From Silurus meridionalis (Eukaryota; Chordata; Actinopteri; Siluriformes; Siluridae), in the NCBI RefSeq assembly GCF_014805685.1, contig NC_060896.1:20446777-20510776 (forward strand): a stretch of 64,000 nucleotides of DNA, in the 5' to 3' direction. Of the stretch, positions 12,134-23,582 are shown piece by piece; position 1 is the first letter of the stretch, and the number at the start of each line of letters is the position of its first letter. The notes below the pieces were generated by a model. It was not told the DNA's origin. It did no database searches and saw only the letters and a list, made by a program, of their open reading frames with translations. The translations under genes were made by a program, and so were the position numbers.

Positions 12134-12209
12134 CTAGCAGTTTCTGGAACTGCTTGACAGTAAATGGCTGTCTAGCAGTTTCTGGAACTGCTTGACAGTA
12201 AATGGCTGC
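12134..12209 (-). repeat. 38-bp tandem duplication inside DIRS RT
   Basis: The unit beginning CTAGCAGTTTCTGGAACT occurs at 12134-12171 and again at 12172-12209, nearly identical. Thirty-eight is not a multiple of three, so it shifts the RT/RNase H reading frame. It must be recent, because the units differ only at the last base. Confidence 0.9.
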
Positions 12210-12538
12210 CCTTCTCTGACCTTCCCGAAGGCTGCAAGGATGGCCACAATGCAGGCAGGAGAAAGCTGCACAGGCAAAGTAGTCGAATCCCATATGACAC
12301 TGAGATAGGTGGTTCTCTGTAAAGGAGAAAGCACACTCTTCCCGGCATTCAGCCGAAACCCCAAAGCCTTTATGTGGGCGAGAACGACATCTCGATGCCA
12401 TACCACCAGCTGCTCCGACTGAGCTAGGATTAACCAATCGTCAATGTAGTTAAGGATGCGGATGCCCTGAGAACTCAGGGGAACCAGAGCCGCATCCACA
12501 CATTTTGTGAAGGTATGGGGTGAAAGGACAGAGTCCAA
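12134..12538 (-). pseudogene. DIRS reverse transcriptase fragment, copy A
   Basis: It starts mid-domain (SPHTFTKCVDAALVPL) and keeps the catalytic box YIDD (12437-12448) in ILNYIDDWLILAQSE, then the thumb/connection region. No N-terminal RT remains: the element's terminal repeat is joined directly upstream. The frame ends in the second copy of a 38-bp tandem duplication. Confidence 0.8.
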
Positions 12539-12628
12539 TTTTTGACTGATTACACACGTTATTCAGAGCATGAACACTCAGACGCGTTCCCAAAGCGTTT
12601 CGACGCAGCTCGAATTCCTGAAAGGGAA

Positions 12629-14215
12629 GTGAATATATCATTGACATGCCAAAATGTACAAAAAAATTAAGATCTCACCTTATTGATCTCAGCTGGATTA
12701 ATTCTTGATGCCTGAGGCATAAAAACTCACCTACATTCTAAAATATATTTATATATGTACTGCATGTATGTTTGTGTGTGCATGTGTGAAGCCATGTTGT
12801 CCCCAGGAATAAAACATTTTATATAACCATGTCCCCCACAACGACAAGAATATCTTATATATTTGGCCTAGATATATTGCTTTCTCCACAAGAAATAATT
12901 TCAATCACCAATCCCTTTAAAAGCAACCTCTACACCTGCTCATTTATGCAGTTATTCAATCAGCCAAAATGTGGTAGCAGCTCAATGCAAAAAAATAAAT
13001 CATGCAGATGTACTTTGAATTGGACTTTGAATTGGACTTTGAATTGGACAACCTATCAGTTGCAGCCTATACAACTTTTTTTTGCATGTTTAAATGCTTT
13101 TTTGCTCACTACTAATTTTTATTGTAAGCAGTGATTGAGTTTGGGAAGGTGGTGGACTAAAGAAAATTTACTTCGAATGACTAAATGATTATACATTCAA
13201 TTGTCATGTCAAGCCTACCAAAGAAAACTGACAATTAACAATCTAAGTATGTAGCTGAAAGCAGTGATTACAAGCATAAAGCAGAAAAAAATAAATACAC
13301 AATCAATAAATAATGTGTATTTTGTATGCATATACTAAATGTGAACAGGGATCAACAGCTCAAATTCAACACTGTTTTAACACGGTATGAATGTGTATTT
13401 GACAAACAAAATGTATTTGAATTCTAAAGCTCCTTAGAAATAAACAAGATTACAACGTTTCAAGAAACGTTGAATTTTATATTGTGTGTCTGTTACATGA
13501 AGGAAAAAATTAAATAAAAACAACTGTTTACTCACCAGTGTAACTGTTTGATTCACAAAGCCAGGTTTAGTTTATTTGGCACAATAATGTGGTGCTGCAA
13601 GTGACTAAAACTGATAATCAACGGTTGCATCAGCCTGTTTATTGACCAGTGCACAGTGTGTGCCAGTCTATGGTTGTTTGCAGTGTCCTACTTCCAGACA
13701 GCCGAGATTGTTGCTAGAGTCACCAAGCACTCATGCATGCTATTGTCCATCTTTTTGTCCATTGGACTTAGCAATTTCCTTCCAATTTGTAGTTCTGTAA
13801 AGAACATTCTAATGTCTATAGTACACTGTTGAATTGAGGGAAAAATTGGGATCAGGTTAGTATTGATCACATTTTTAATTTTTTTTCATCCATGTAGGCA
13901 GCACAGCAATCATAGAGTTAATGGTGCAGTTTACCCTTTTATTCATATTTGTTTGTAGACTTTATGCTGTCAGTTTTGTCATTATGCTCAACTTGCTGTG
14001 ATAAATTGACCCAATTATATCAACTCAGCTTTTCATTACCATGCAAGATTGTAGTTTATATTTATCGGTATTGTTACATAGTTTGTCTTTTTAAGGGTTT
14101 TGTTTTTTGTAATTTCAGGAACTTTAGTCTTTTCAATGTGCTGTTTCTTCCAGATTGTATCCAGAGAAACTGGAAAAAGTGGTTTCTTCTGTGGCTGAAG
14201 TACAGGCTACAACAA
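12629..14215. other. AT-rich intergenic DNA with a small tandem repeat
   Basis: A 12-bp unit (ACTTTGAATTGG) is repeated about three times at 13012-13048. No gene is supported elsewhere. Confidence 0.5.

Positions 14216-14264
<49 letters not shown>
14216..14264 (+). repeat. (AAT)n microsatellite
   Basis: A near-pure TAA/AAT trinucleotide run. Confidence 0.95.
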
Positions 14265-14266
<2 letters not shown>

Positions 14267-15406
14267 GATTCCCAATAATAAAATGGAATCTCTGCAGTCT
14301 GGACCTCTTTAATGATGCGTGGCACTAGAAAGGTGAGAATGGTTTAAACCTAACTGGGGTCAGCATTTATGGTAACAAAACTGATATAGAGAAGTTAATT
14401 TCTAGTATTTTTTTTTTTTTCAGATTAATGGACAAAAACAGTGTTTTGTAACTTGAGGCAAACAATCAAACTGTCATTAAAGTGCTGTGAGTAAACTGAG
14501 TATGTGATTTTATCTTAAGTATATAGACAAGGGGCATGAGGTTGATATTATGCTGTATAACACCAAATGAGTAATCAATGCTCTTTATGGACACCCCCCA
14601 TATTCATTGAAAAAGTCAAGTGCAATGTGTAGAATCAGGACCATATAGGGTGATTCAAGGAAATATCTGCGGTTTCTTAGTGGATAAAAAAACAACAGTA
14701 TTTCTCTTTGTAACTGATCCTGTGCAGTCCACACAAAATGAGTCATTGAAACCAGAACAAAACAGTAGGTGAGGCCCAGCTTGACAAAGACGCTTTCACA
14801 ATTTTAGCATTCAGTATCTCTTATAGTTGAACTCTTACAACAGCTTGTTTGATCATTGTAGTGTAAATTTGATGTTGGAAATCACTATCCCATTCAGGTC
14901 GGATAGATTGCTTTTAGAATTTGGCATACTTACTGTATTCTATCCAATAATAAATAGGCTTTATCCACACCAGTGTTAATGTTTTATTATCCACCTCGAC
15001 TGGTTTTGATGTCATTATAGTTTAGGACATTTGAAAACAGGCTAGAATCCGAAAGGAAAGGCACTGCTTTGAGTTTTTGAGGGTTTTTATTTTGCTGGTG
15101 TTTTGAATGACTCAGAGACACACATTGCAGGCGCACTTTAAGTTATAAAGACCCATTATTCGTATGCTTCAATAATTATAAAATCTTATAAACAGCAGCT
15201 ACTGTATTTACACAGTAATCTTTTTTTCTTAATCTTTAGAAAAAAAAAATTATAATGGAAAACTTTGCATCAAGTTTGTTCTTTGTTTTCATAATTGCAC
15301 TTCCCTTGCTTCTATAAAATCTTTCAAATATTGCAAAAATTTTTTGGGGGGAATAAATATATTATTATTGTTGTCTAAAATATATTTAAAAAATAAAAGT
15401 CAATAA
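14265..15406. other. AT-rich intergenic DNA
   Basis: T-run near 14410 and A-run near 15241; nothing else recognised. Confidence 0.5.
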
Positions 15407-15407
15407 G

Positions 15408-15470
<63 letters not shown>

Positions 15471-15471
15471 T
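15407..15471 (+). repeat. (TTA)n microsatellite
   Basis: A near-pure ATT/TTA run of about 21 units. Confidence 0.95.
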
Positions 15472-16519
15472 ATTTGGGTTATTTTTTGTATTAGTGGGAA
15501 AAAAGCTAATTAAAATATTAATAACAGAATACAACAGTAAAAATGTGCTTACACAAAGTAGTTCTATTGTAATCAGTTGCTTATGATTTTGTCATTCAGA
15601 AGACGTTGAGAAGTTTTTTTTTTACATTGCAGCAATGAGTTAATATTTTGTAAATCTACAGTATTATAGAAGTACACACTCTGTTTGTAATGTATGATTT
15701 AAATGTTTATAATTTATGTATGTAAATCAAGCTTAAAACAGAACAAAACAAACAAAAAAATAGAGATGAAATGAGATGCCAAATTGCACCCTTCTTTATT
15801 CACAGTTAAGTTTTGTAATAAAATACCATGCAGTCTGTCTGGGTTACCCTTTGCTGTATTTAAAATTAAATAAAAGCTCGCCAAGAGAGGCACAGAAATC
15901 AGTGGATTCTGAGGATATGCTTAGGTCATTTTATGTGACGAGAGAGTAGTGAGAAAAAAGGGAAAATTGATCCATTAAGGAGTAATCACATCCTCGCATT
16001 CTACCAGGTGTGGGTCAAGATGTTCTCAGAAATGTGTGACCAGAGATCATGAGATGGTTTTAAAGATAATTATTTCAAAAATTGGGTTCCCGATAACGAT
16101 TTATGGGAAGGTGCATCTGGTGGATCATGATAGATATGATGTGTATCATGTAAACGGTCTTATTTCTTGGGCTGCAAGAAGGCAAATTATATATGGTTAC
16201 TCAATGGAGATTGTCAGGCATCAGTATTTTTATATGAAAGCATGCTTTGAAAGTTTATACAAAATCAATTAATCAATCAAATAGCAAAAGCACTTTTACA
16301 AAATTTTGAAGTCAATAAATGTTTGCATGGTGTTTAGACAAAATTGTATTAACAGCACATTCCAAAAATATAGTGTGAAAAAATGAAAAATCTTGAATCT
16401 TGAATCCATAGCACTAGCATTAGCAGCTAGAAACTTGCTGGTTAGCAAAAGCATGAACTGTTTTTTCTGTGTCCTGTAATGTCATCATCTTTCTAATTTA
16501 AGCAACATTTATAAGGTAA
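15472..16519. other. Intergenic DNA
   Basis: A 78-codon open frame at 16036-16272 (+) is unrecognised and unsupported. A short repeated TCTTGAA motif at 16390-16406 could be the tail of an old LINE. Confidence 0.45.
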
Positions 16520-17038
16520 AAAAAGGCTATCCTGGTAATGTTATTCACATGAGCCTCAAAGGACAGACTAGGGTCAATAATCACACCAAGGTCTTTGACT
16601 GCACACTGAGATGAAAAGACAATCCAGAGATGCTACGTATTCAGAAAGTTTACTTCTACCTGCATGTGAGCAAAAGTTATTAAGCATTCTCTGCATCCTC
16701 TTGGTCCTTTACACACTCCTCTAAACTGATAAGCTGATCATTCTCATCTGGCTTTGCTGAAAAATACATCTGTGTATGATTAGGATAGCAATGGAAGCTA
16801 ATACCATGTTTGCATATAATTTCACCAGAAGCAGCATATATAAAGCAATGAGAGACAGAGAGTGTGGAGAACTCATCATTTACATCACCAAACAGATAGT
16901 GGTCAGTCAAATAAGGCCTAAGCCAGGAGAGAGCTGTTCCCTTTATTCCATCAACATTTTCTAGTGTAGCCAGCTAGCTAGTCTAGATATTGTTATCAAT
17001 GCTGTCAAAAGCTACAATTATGGTTGAACAAAACAAGT
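16520..17038 (-). mobile_element. LINE X, downstream half (L2/CR1-like RT)
   Basis: Minus-strand translation of 16680-16910 gives KHGISFHCYPNHTQMYFS, recognisable as the catalytic block of an L2/CR1-type reverse transcriptase. The normal YADD is replaced by YPNH, so it is dead. Upstream on the same strand (16960-17036) lies a degraded SFDSIDNN motif, the RT motif-A region. This continues the fragment at 19976-20204: the two halves are one LINE split by LINE Y. Confidence 0.7.
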
Positions 17039-17454
17039 AATCAAATCAAAATCTAATCTAATTTTTTTTGTCACATACATACAAAGTACGACATGCAGTG
17101 ACATGCTTTTATACAACTGTCCGGTATGAGGGAATAAAATGGGGAGAAAAATAAAACAAGGAAAAAGAGGCAGATAAATAAAGCATATAAACTATGTAAG
17201 ATATAAAGTATATAAAGATATATATATATGAGGAAAAATTGTATATACAAGGTATGCTTATGACAGTAAACAGTAATCACATAAGGTGGTTGATGCGATT
17301 GTCCTTAAAGTGACCGTGTGCGGTGTGGTGTGGTATAAAGTGCACTGTTCTGTGCAATTCTACAGTTAAAGTGACAGTCCAGAGATTAAAGTGGCATAGT
17401 GCGAACAGAAAAATATTGCAGAAAAGTGTGGTGATGCAGAGAGTGGACCAGCTT

Positions 17455-17691
17455 TTAGATCCTGGGTGTTTCCTGGTTCAAACATTGAATAGAAGAAGCT
17501 CTGGCTCTGGTCCAGCACCGTGTGCTGTAGATGTCCTGCAGGTTAGGGAGCTTGGTGTAGATGGTACGTTCAGCTGAACGCACCACCCTCTGGAGGGCTC
17601 GCCTGTCCAGCATGGTGCTGTTCCCGAACCAGAAAGTGATGCTACCCGTCAGAACGCTCTTAATGGTAAAAGTGTAAAAAATCTTTAGCAC
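17455..17691 (-). pseudogene. LINE Y ORF2, C-terminal region
   Basis: Contains KSVLTGSITFWFGNSTMLDR and RALQRVVRSAERTI, the conserved post-RT block of fish Jockey-superfamily LINEs. It is frameshifted relative to the RT upstream. Confidence 0.7.
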
Positions 17692-17715
17692 CTGAGAGGA
17701 TAGTTTAAAGTCCCT

Positions 17716-18614
17716 TTAGCATCTCAGACGCTGCTGGGCCTTCTTCACCAGGGTGTTGGTGTGACAGGACCAAGACCAAGGACCAAGGTCCTGTGTGATG
17801 TGAACACCTAGGTACCGAAAACTGTCCACTCTTTCCACTAAGGTCCCATTGATGTTTAGCAGTTGGTATGACCGTTTTTGCTTCGTGCTGAAGTCCACTA
17901 TCAACTCCTTAGTCTTGCTGATGTTCAGGAGAAGGTTGTTCTTCTGGCACCATCTCTGCAGGTTTTTAACCTCCTGTAGGTAGGCCGTCTCGTTGTTTTT
18001 GGAGATCAGGCCCACCACAACAGTGTCATCAGCAAACTTGATGATGGTGGTGGAGTTGGAAGTGGCCACACAGTAGTGTGAGTACAGCAGGGGGCTCAGA
18101 ACACAACCCTGGGGAGCTCCAGTGCTGAGTGTGAGGGTGGATGAGGTGTGTTTTCCACTGTGGTGTCTGGGTTTGGGCCGTACGCGAACTGTAGAGGATC
18201 CAGTGTGTCTGGTAGTGATGCAGTAATGAAGTCTCTGACCAGTCTCTCAAAGCACTTCATCACTACTGAGGTCAGGGCTACAGGGCAGTAGTCGTTGAGG
18301 CAGCCTTGCTGGTGTTTCTTTGGGACAGGAACAATGGTGGACTGTTTGAAGCTTGAGGGGACAACAGACTGTTCCAGTAAGAGGCTAAATATCTTAGTCA
18401 ACACCGGTGTTAGCTGGTCAGCACAGGCTTTCAGAACCCGACCTGTGATGCCATCTGGTCCTGCTGCCTTCCTGGTATTCACTCTCTTGAATGCCCTACT
18501 CACGTCATGCTCTGAGATGGTGAACGGGTTTTTCCTCTCCGGCTCTCTCAGCATGCATGTTGTTTGTGCCACTAGCGCTGCTAGCGTGGTTAGTTGCAGC
18601 CTCGAAGCGAGCAA
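17716..18614 (-). pseudogene. LINE Y reverse transcriptase (frameshifted)
   Basis: The N-terminal part (18614-18096) has RKAAGPDGITGRVLKACADQ, IVPVPKKHQQGCLNDYCPVA and LDPLQFAYGPN, which are RT fingers motifs. The C-terminal part (18069-17716) has IIKFADDTVVVGLISKNNET, with the catalytic FADD intact, then KTKELIVDF and SFRYLGVHIT. The segment joining the two, including motifs around the usual GxPQG-type box, is shortened and out of frame near 18070-18190. In an intact element the enzyme primes cDNA synthesis at the nicked target. Confidence 0.8.
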
Positions 18615-18930
18615 AAAAGATATTTAGCTCGTCTGCCAGAGAAGCGTCCGCATTCCCCATTCTTGAAGATGGTGTTCTGTAGGCCGTGATTGTTCTTAGT
18701 CTATGGCACAGGCTCCTAGAGCCACCATGTTGAAACTGTTTCCTTCTGTAGCGCCGCTTTGCATCCTTCACTGCTCTGCGAACACTGTAAGACGCAGCCT
18801 TGTACTCGTCCATGTCCCTGGTGGCGAGCCCCCTTTTGTAAGCAGGGAAGCGGGATCTCAGAGCATCGCGGATGGTTTTATCCCCCCACGGCTTCTGGTT
18901 AGGAAATGTTTTGATGGTGGTTTTGTGCAC
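18505..18930 (-). pseudogene. LINE Y endonuclease-RT linker
   Basis: The translation (NQKPWGDKTIRDALRSRFPA, KDAKRRYRRKQF, SLCHRLRTITAYRTPS, LADELNIFFARFE) is the linker found upstream of RT in this LINE group. It overlaps the following RT frame by about 110 bases, which indicates a frameshift. Confidence 0.7.
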
Positions 18931-19069
18931 TGTATCATCCGCTAGTTTTCAGATGGATCCCACAACCGCTTCCAATGTTGAGGTCATCAGAGCTGTGCCT
19001 GAATATGTCCCAGTCTGCGTCCTCCAAAGCATCCAGAGCGGCCACTGATTGGTCAGTTCAGTGCACGAC

Positions 19070-19625
19070 CTACCTCTGAACTGGAGTTTCCTGTTTCAGC
19101 CTTTGTTTGTAAACAGGCATGAGGAAGATGGCGGCATGGTCCAATTTGCCAAATGGTAGACGTGATTGTGCCTTGTACCTGTTCTTGAATAGTGTGTAAC
19201 AGTAGTCCAGTGTCCTGGTGTTTCTTGAAGTGTTATTGTTTCGTGTAAATCCCATACTGCACTGTCCGTGTCCGCTTGAGGTGGAATATAAACGACACTG
19301 ACTATGACCGGGCTGAATTTTCGAGGTAAATAAAAGGGCCGACATTTGATGGTCAGTAGTTCCAGATTTAGTGTGCAGGAGCGTGAAAGGGGAACGATGC
19401 TCGCACTGTTGCACCACTGGTTGTTCACCATCAGACAAACTCCACCTCCTCTTGACTTCCCCGACTCCAGTGTTCTGTCCATGCAGTAAACCGAGAAAAA
19501 CTCAGCCGGCTGGATGGCGTGGTTCGATACTGCTGGGTTCAGCCATGTCTCGATGAAGCAGAGAAGGTTGCAGTCCCGAATGTCTCTCTGGAACTTGACT
19601 CTTGCCCTGAGGTCGTCCAGCTTGT
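19070..19625 (-). pseudogene. LINE Y apurinic endonuclease region
   Basis: Minus-strand frames include an ETWL motif near 19545-19600 (catalytic Glu region), GKSRGGGVCLMVNN (19420-19460) and PVIVSVVYIPPQA (about 19290-19320). The stretch holding the downstream GDFN box is replaced by a frame break near 19170. The enzyme would nick target DNA to start insertion. Confidence 0.7.
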
Positions 19626-19975
19626 TTTCCAGTGACTGGACGTTGGCTAACAGGATACTAGGTAAGGAAGTGCGGTGTGCGCATGCCCTCAGCCTGTTCC
19701 TGACGCCGGCTCATTTCCCTCACGGATGCCGGTCATGTAATTTGTTCTTCCTCAGGATCTCGCTCGGCTAGCATGGGTCTGGGTTTAAAAACGGCGAAAG
19801 GTGAGTGGATTGTTCACCAGTAGATATAAGAGTGGCTCTGTCATATCCAATGATGTCCATCTTGTGTAGATGGAACGTCAACTACTGTAAGTAAATAAAA
19901 AGAGCACCATCTTGAGTTAAGATAGGAGTAAGTAGAGTAAGGAGAGACAAGGAGTAAGGTGTAGGTAAGGAGAGA

Positions 19976-20204
19976 CAACCCTTATTACAGGCCAATAGCA
20001 GGTCATTTACCTTTTTAACTAGGGCTGTCTCTGTGCTATGATGAGGCCTAAATCCTGATTGATACATTTTAAGTAGTTGTGAGCATAGCTGCTGTTCTAC
20101 AACCTTTTCTAGAATCTTGGAGCTAAAAAGGAGGTTTAATATTGGCCTATAGTTGGACAGCTAACAAGGGTCAATGTCAGGCTTCTTAATTTGTGGGTTA
20201 ATAA
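19976..20204 (-). mobile_element. LINE X, upstream half (RT fingers)
   Basis: The minus-strand frame reads [20 protein letters not shown] then [10 protein letters not shown], the conserved RT block immediately before motif A in L2/CR1-type LINEs. Motif A resumes at 17036 on the far side of LINE Y. The right edge abuts the terminus of DIRS copy C at 20206. Confidence 0.7.
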
Positions 20205-20205
20205 T

Positions 20206-21236
20206 GTCTCCAGGTTACGTATGTAACCCTGGCTCCCTGAGGGAAAGAGACGCTGCGTTAACAACGCCTTTGGGAACGCTTCCGCATTGTCCATGCTCTG
20301 AATCACATGTAATTTGTCTAGTGAAAAGCTCATCATCACTGGAGCCAAGCCCTGGTGTAGCTCTAGGGGCCCTTCTGAGAGGCGGCGAACCCTCCAGGTC
20401 TGCTATGGTACCAGGCGGAAACCAAAGAGGGCACTTGCTGGAGCTGGTTGTGCCCTGAAGCACTGAGCATGGGAGAGTTAATGGACCAGCTCCCTGAGGA
20501 CACAAGAGCAGGGTGGGCACTGTGTCAGTATTTCATGGCCGAAGCCCTTCTATTGAAGATGATGGTCCTCAGATCTGTCATCTCCCGAGACTTCGGGTTT
20601 CTGTTTTTGGGTTGGTCTTGGGGCTGTGCCTGCCAAGCAGCCCCATGAGAGCAACTTGGAAGGAACCACTGGAATGGCACTAACTGTTTCTTGGCCTCCT
20701 GAAACCTGTTGACAATCACATTTAAAGATTCGCAGAATAGGCCAGTTGGCACTAGAGGCGCATCCAGCAGAACGGCTTTGTCCCTGGCAGAAAAATCAGA
20801 CAGGGTGAGCCATAGATGCCTTTCAGCAGACTCAAGGGTGACCATAGACCAGCTAATGGCCCCTGCGGTCTCTTCAGTGGCCCTCAGAGCCAGGTCCGCC
20901 ACACAACAGAGCTCTTGGACCTCCTGGACGGCCGAGATGCACCCATTAGTGGGGTTTTAAGGTACAATGAGACAACCGGGGAAAGATAGCTGGGCAGAGT
21001 CTCTTTAGCCCTGGGCACTGACCCGTAACCACTCTCTTTCAGTCCAACATTGTTGGAATATAGGGAGATCCTAGGACTGAAAAGACATGCCTAAACTGGC
21101 TTAGCCCAGGATCTGGACACCTCAGTGTGCAGGTCTGGAAGGACTATTGAAGTGATTACATATGTGATTCAGAGCAAGGACACACTAAAGCATTCCCAAA
21201 GCATTTTTGACGCAGCTCGAGTTCCTGAAGGGGAAC
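20206..21236 (-). mobile_element. DIRS derivative, copy C (termini plus gag only)
   Basis: The left terminus is TGTCTCCAGGTTACG with the GGTTAC/GTAACC hairpin and GAGACGCTGCGTTAACAACG. The right terminus (about 21150-21236) is its inverted partner, containing CATTCCCAAAGCA, GACGCAGCTCGAGTTCCTG and GGGGAAC. Between them only gag-like sequence remains; RT, RNase H and recombinase are absent. The right flank does not continue LINE X, so it may have inserted at the LINE's truncated end or removed part of it. Confidence 0.8.
20525..20902 (-). pseudogene. DIRS gag fragment, copy C
   Basis: A 125-codon open frame contains LALRATEETAGAISWSMVTL, DKAVLLDAPLVPTGLF and VNRFQEAKKQ. The last two look like the C-terminal gag region of fish DIRS elements. 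Identification rests on its position between DIRS termini and on my recognition of the motifs. Confidence 0.6.
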
Positions 21237-21959
21237 TATGTTGATTAAGCAAGAGTCTTGTGATAAAAATGATAGCCATAATAAATCATAGTACTTGGAT
21301 ACTTAAGTACATTTCAAAATAAATACTATTGTACTTTTACTTAAATGAAAATTTAAAGGAAGCACCTTTTCTTAAACTGGGGTAATATTTTACCTACTGT
21401 ATATCTAATTTTACTCAAGTACATGCTTTGTTTACTTCATTTAAAAAGAATAACAACAAATAAATAAAAAAACACTGAAGGATAAGGTGTGTCCAAACCT
21501 TTGACTGGTAATTTGGATGGTATATATAATGACATTTTGAGTAATGGGATTGCTCTTCATTTGTCCATGATGACATGTAGGAAAAAAAAGTAAAAGAAAG
21601 TAACAGTCAAAGCCAATTAAATAGTTCATCCATTATGTCTCATCAAAATTGCTTGGATGAGTGAGATTTATACAGTGTAGGTAATGGTGGGTTTGACAAT
21701 CTATCAGAATCAATTTGAAAATTGGCAGTGTTTAATATTTATGAAAAGTCAAGTTGTCCATGGCAGACTGAACAAGCACATCAGCTAAAAATTTCTGTCA
21801 CACTTGTTTTTCTCTGAAGGCCCATTAAACTTAGACAATAAAAAAAAAAATAACTAAATAAAAACTGGTATTGGCATAAGTAAGTATGGTATGTGATTTT
21901 TTGAGCATTGCATTCCACACTAAGTAACAAATTGCTCTGATAATTTCCTCCACTCTTCT
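21237..21959. other. AT-rich intergenic DNA
   Basis: No gene or element recognised apart from short A-runs. Confidence 0.5.
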
Positions 21960-22345
21960 GGGAAGATGTACCACTAGATTTTGGAGTATGTTTGTGGACA
22001 CTCACAAAGGCATTAGTAAAGTCAGGTACTGATGTGCGGTGGAGTCAGTTGTCCAATTCCTCCCAAAGGTGTTTAGTCATGTTGAGATCAGAACTCTATA
22101 GCAAGCCACTTAAGATCTTCCTTTCCAAAGCATGTAAACCATATCTTTATGGAGCTTGCTTTGTGCACAGAGGCATTGCCTTGCTGCAAGTTCAAGTTAA
22201 CAAGAAATTTTCAGGTTCAAGTGATCAAGAAATGTTATTACCGCCTCCAGATACCCTATACAATTGTGTTCCCCCAGCTTTGTGGTAACAGTTTGGAGAA
22301 GAACCACATATGGCAGGAACGATCAGGTGTTCCAATACTTATAAA
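21960..22345 (-). mobile_element. Tc1-like transposon relic
   Basis: Segments such as CCCAAAGGTGTTTAGTCATG, GAGATCAGAACTCTATAG and CTTTGTGCACAGAGGCATTG read on the minus strand as a decayed Tc1 transposase near the NPIE end. The right part (CAATTGTGTTCCCCC, AGCTTTGTGGTAACAGTTTG, TCAGGTGTTCCAATACTT) resembles a terminal region. Order and orientation are scrambled, so this is a remnant or MITE-like derivative. A related piece lies at 36236-36440. Confidence 0.55.
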
Positions 22346-23524
22346 AAATAGTGCCAACCTATTTCATTGAGCCAAGACCTTATATGAATGTAATGGTTTG
22401 GTATCTAGACCATTAAATTCAAATAATGGTCTGGTGTGGACGGATGAAAACAGCATTAAGTGGGATTGGTTATATTTTATATATTTTCTGCTGGAACAAG
22501 ATTGGTTAGAATTTTGTGAAGGCAGAATAAGAATGAAACCAGTGCAACAATCTCAACAATACTCCCTTTTCAGATAGTATCTAGCACCCACATTTTTATT
22601 TTTTAGCACTATCTTTGGATTTATGTATTACATACACATATGACCAGTATAAAAGTGCCTTCCGTCATCATTCATAGCACAGTTGCTGCTTGTATTCTGT
22701 TTTCACTTAGTCATGGGGGAGTAGGAGCTTTTTAAGTATGATTTGTGTGTCTTGCATAGGTGGCATATGTTTGTATTACGTCAGTCGGACAACTGGATAA
22801 TGGTATAGTGGCTCACTATAAGACCCAAGACTACCACTGCCTTCAGACCAACATACTACATTGTTTAACACTTGTATATAAACATAAATATAAATGATAG
22901 GTAGTGGACACAGCCATACACATGCTTCCAGTCTACACTTGGTTAGTGAATCACAGCCAAAAGTATGACCACAGCAGGAGACTGTGGGTGCCCAAAGGAG
23001 TGTTGAGATTTATTACCTCTCATACTAGAATAAATGTCCACCATCTTCAACATGCACATGCCCATGGTACTAAATCACCGTATGGCTGAAAGCGCGTCTA
23101 CATTCCCCTCGCTAATCTCAACAACACTGAATCAATCACACTGCTTATTTACCTGCTCCACATGTTCAGCCTGATTCAGGAGGTTATGCAGTGGCAGGTG
23201 AGACAAGAACGGCAGGGTTTCTCGGCAGGGACACATGCAGTACAAACAAAGCTGAGTAGACAGCAGCTTACAGCATTTTCCTCCTCACATTTTGGCATTA
23301 GTGCTTGATGTACAGAGACTAAGCATTCTGCGTTCAAACTGAACATAAAAGCAAGTGCTGACTTTGCTTCTACATTAGCCAGAGCAGAAACAGCCTCAAT
23401 TGATTGGCTTTGCTGGATAGTTCTCATCTTATTGTTAACTACATTGGGCTTTTCCTACTGATCAGACTAGTTCCTGATAGTGAATTACAATCGGTCAACT
23501 TGTTAATGATTACAAACTTTGAAT
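22346..23524. other. Intergenic DNA
   Basis: No supported gene; the short open frames show no recognisable domain. Confidence 0.5.
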
Positions 23525-23582
23525 TCAATTCATTTTTATTTGTATAGTTCTTTTAACAATGGACATTGTCTCAAAGCAGCTT
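23525..23582 (-). mobile_element. Probable LINE 3' tail
   Basis: ATTTTTATTTGTATAGTTCT and ACATTGTCTCAAAGCAGC match, from memory, the 3' end of a common fish interspersed repeat, inverted here, with a GAATT-type tail at 23520-23530. Everything upstream in the element is truncated. Confidence 0.4.

Larger units (their letters stand above)
10196..12628 (-). mobile_element. DIRS-type retrotransposon, copy A, with both terminal repeats
   Basis: Inverted terminal repeats bound it: 10196-10320 (CGTCTCTAGGTTACG, then GAGACGCTGCGTCGAAAC, CTTTGGGAACGC, a TTCATGCTCTGAAT block) and its reverse complement at 12545-12628. Just inside the left repeat, 10438-10510 carries the internal complementary region (CATACGTAACC joined to TTCCCTTTCAAGAACTTAAG), in effect both ends joined and inverted. 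On the minus strand come RT, RNase H and tyrosine recombinase. The 5' repeat passes straight into mid-RT near 12540, so gag and the RT N-terminus are deleted. The remaining frames are broken. Confidence 0.9.
17039..19975 (-). mobile_element. LINE Y, nearly complete Jockey-superfamily (Rex1/CR1/L2-like) retrotransposon
   Basis: Read on the minus strand it has a 5' region (about 19975-19620), an AP-endonuclease region (19620-19090), a linker, a reverse transcriptase (18614-17716), a C-terminal region (17691-17455) and a 3'UTR ending in TATGTATGTGACAAAAAAAA followed by short ATTAGATT/TTTGATT tail repeats at 17039-17065. The coding frame is broken at several places. It sits inside LINE X, and a second 3' end of the same family is at 25618-25850. 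Confidence 0.8.

Noticed and set aside
16036..16272. Small host gene (78 codons)
   Set aside because: No motif, no start context or splice evidence, and length is within chance expectation.
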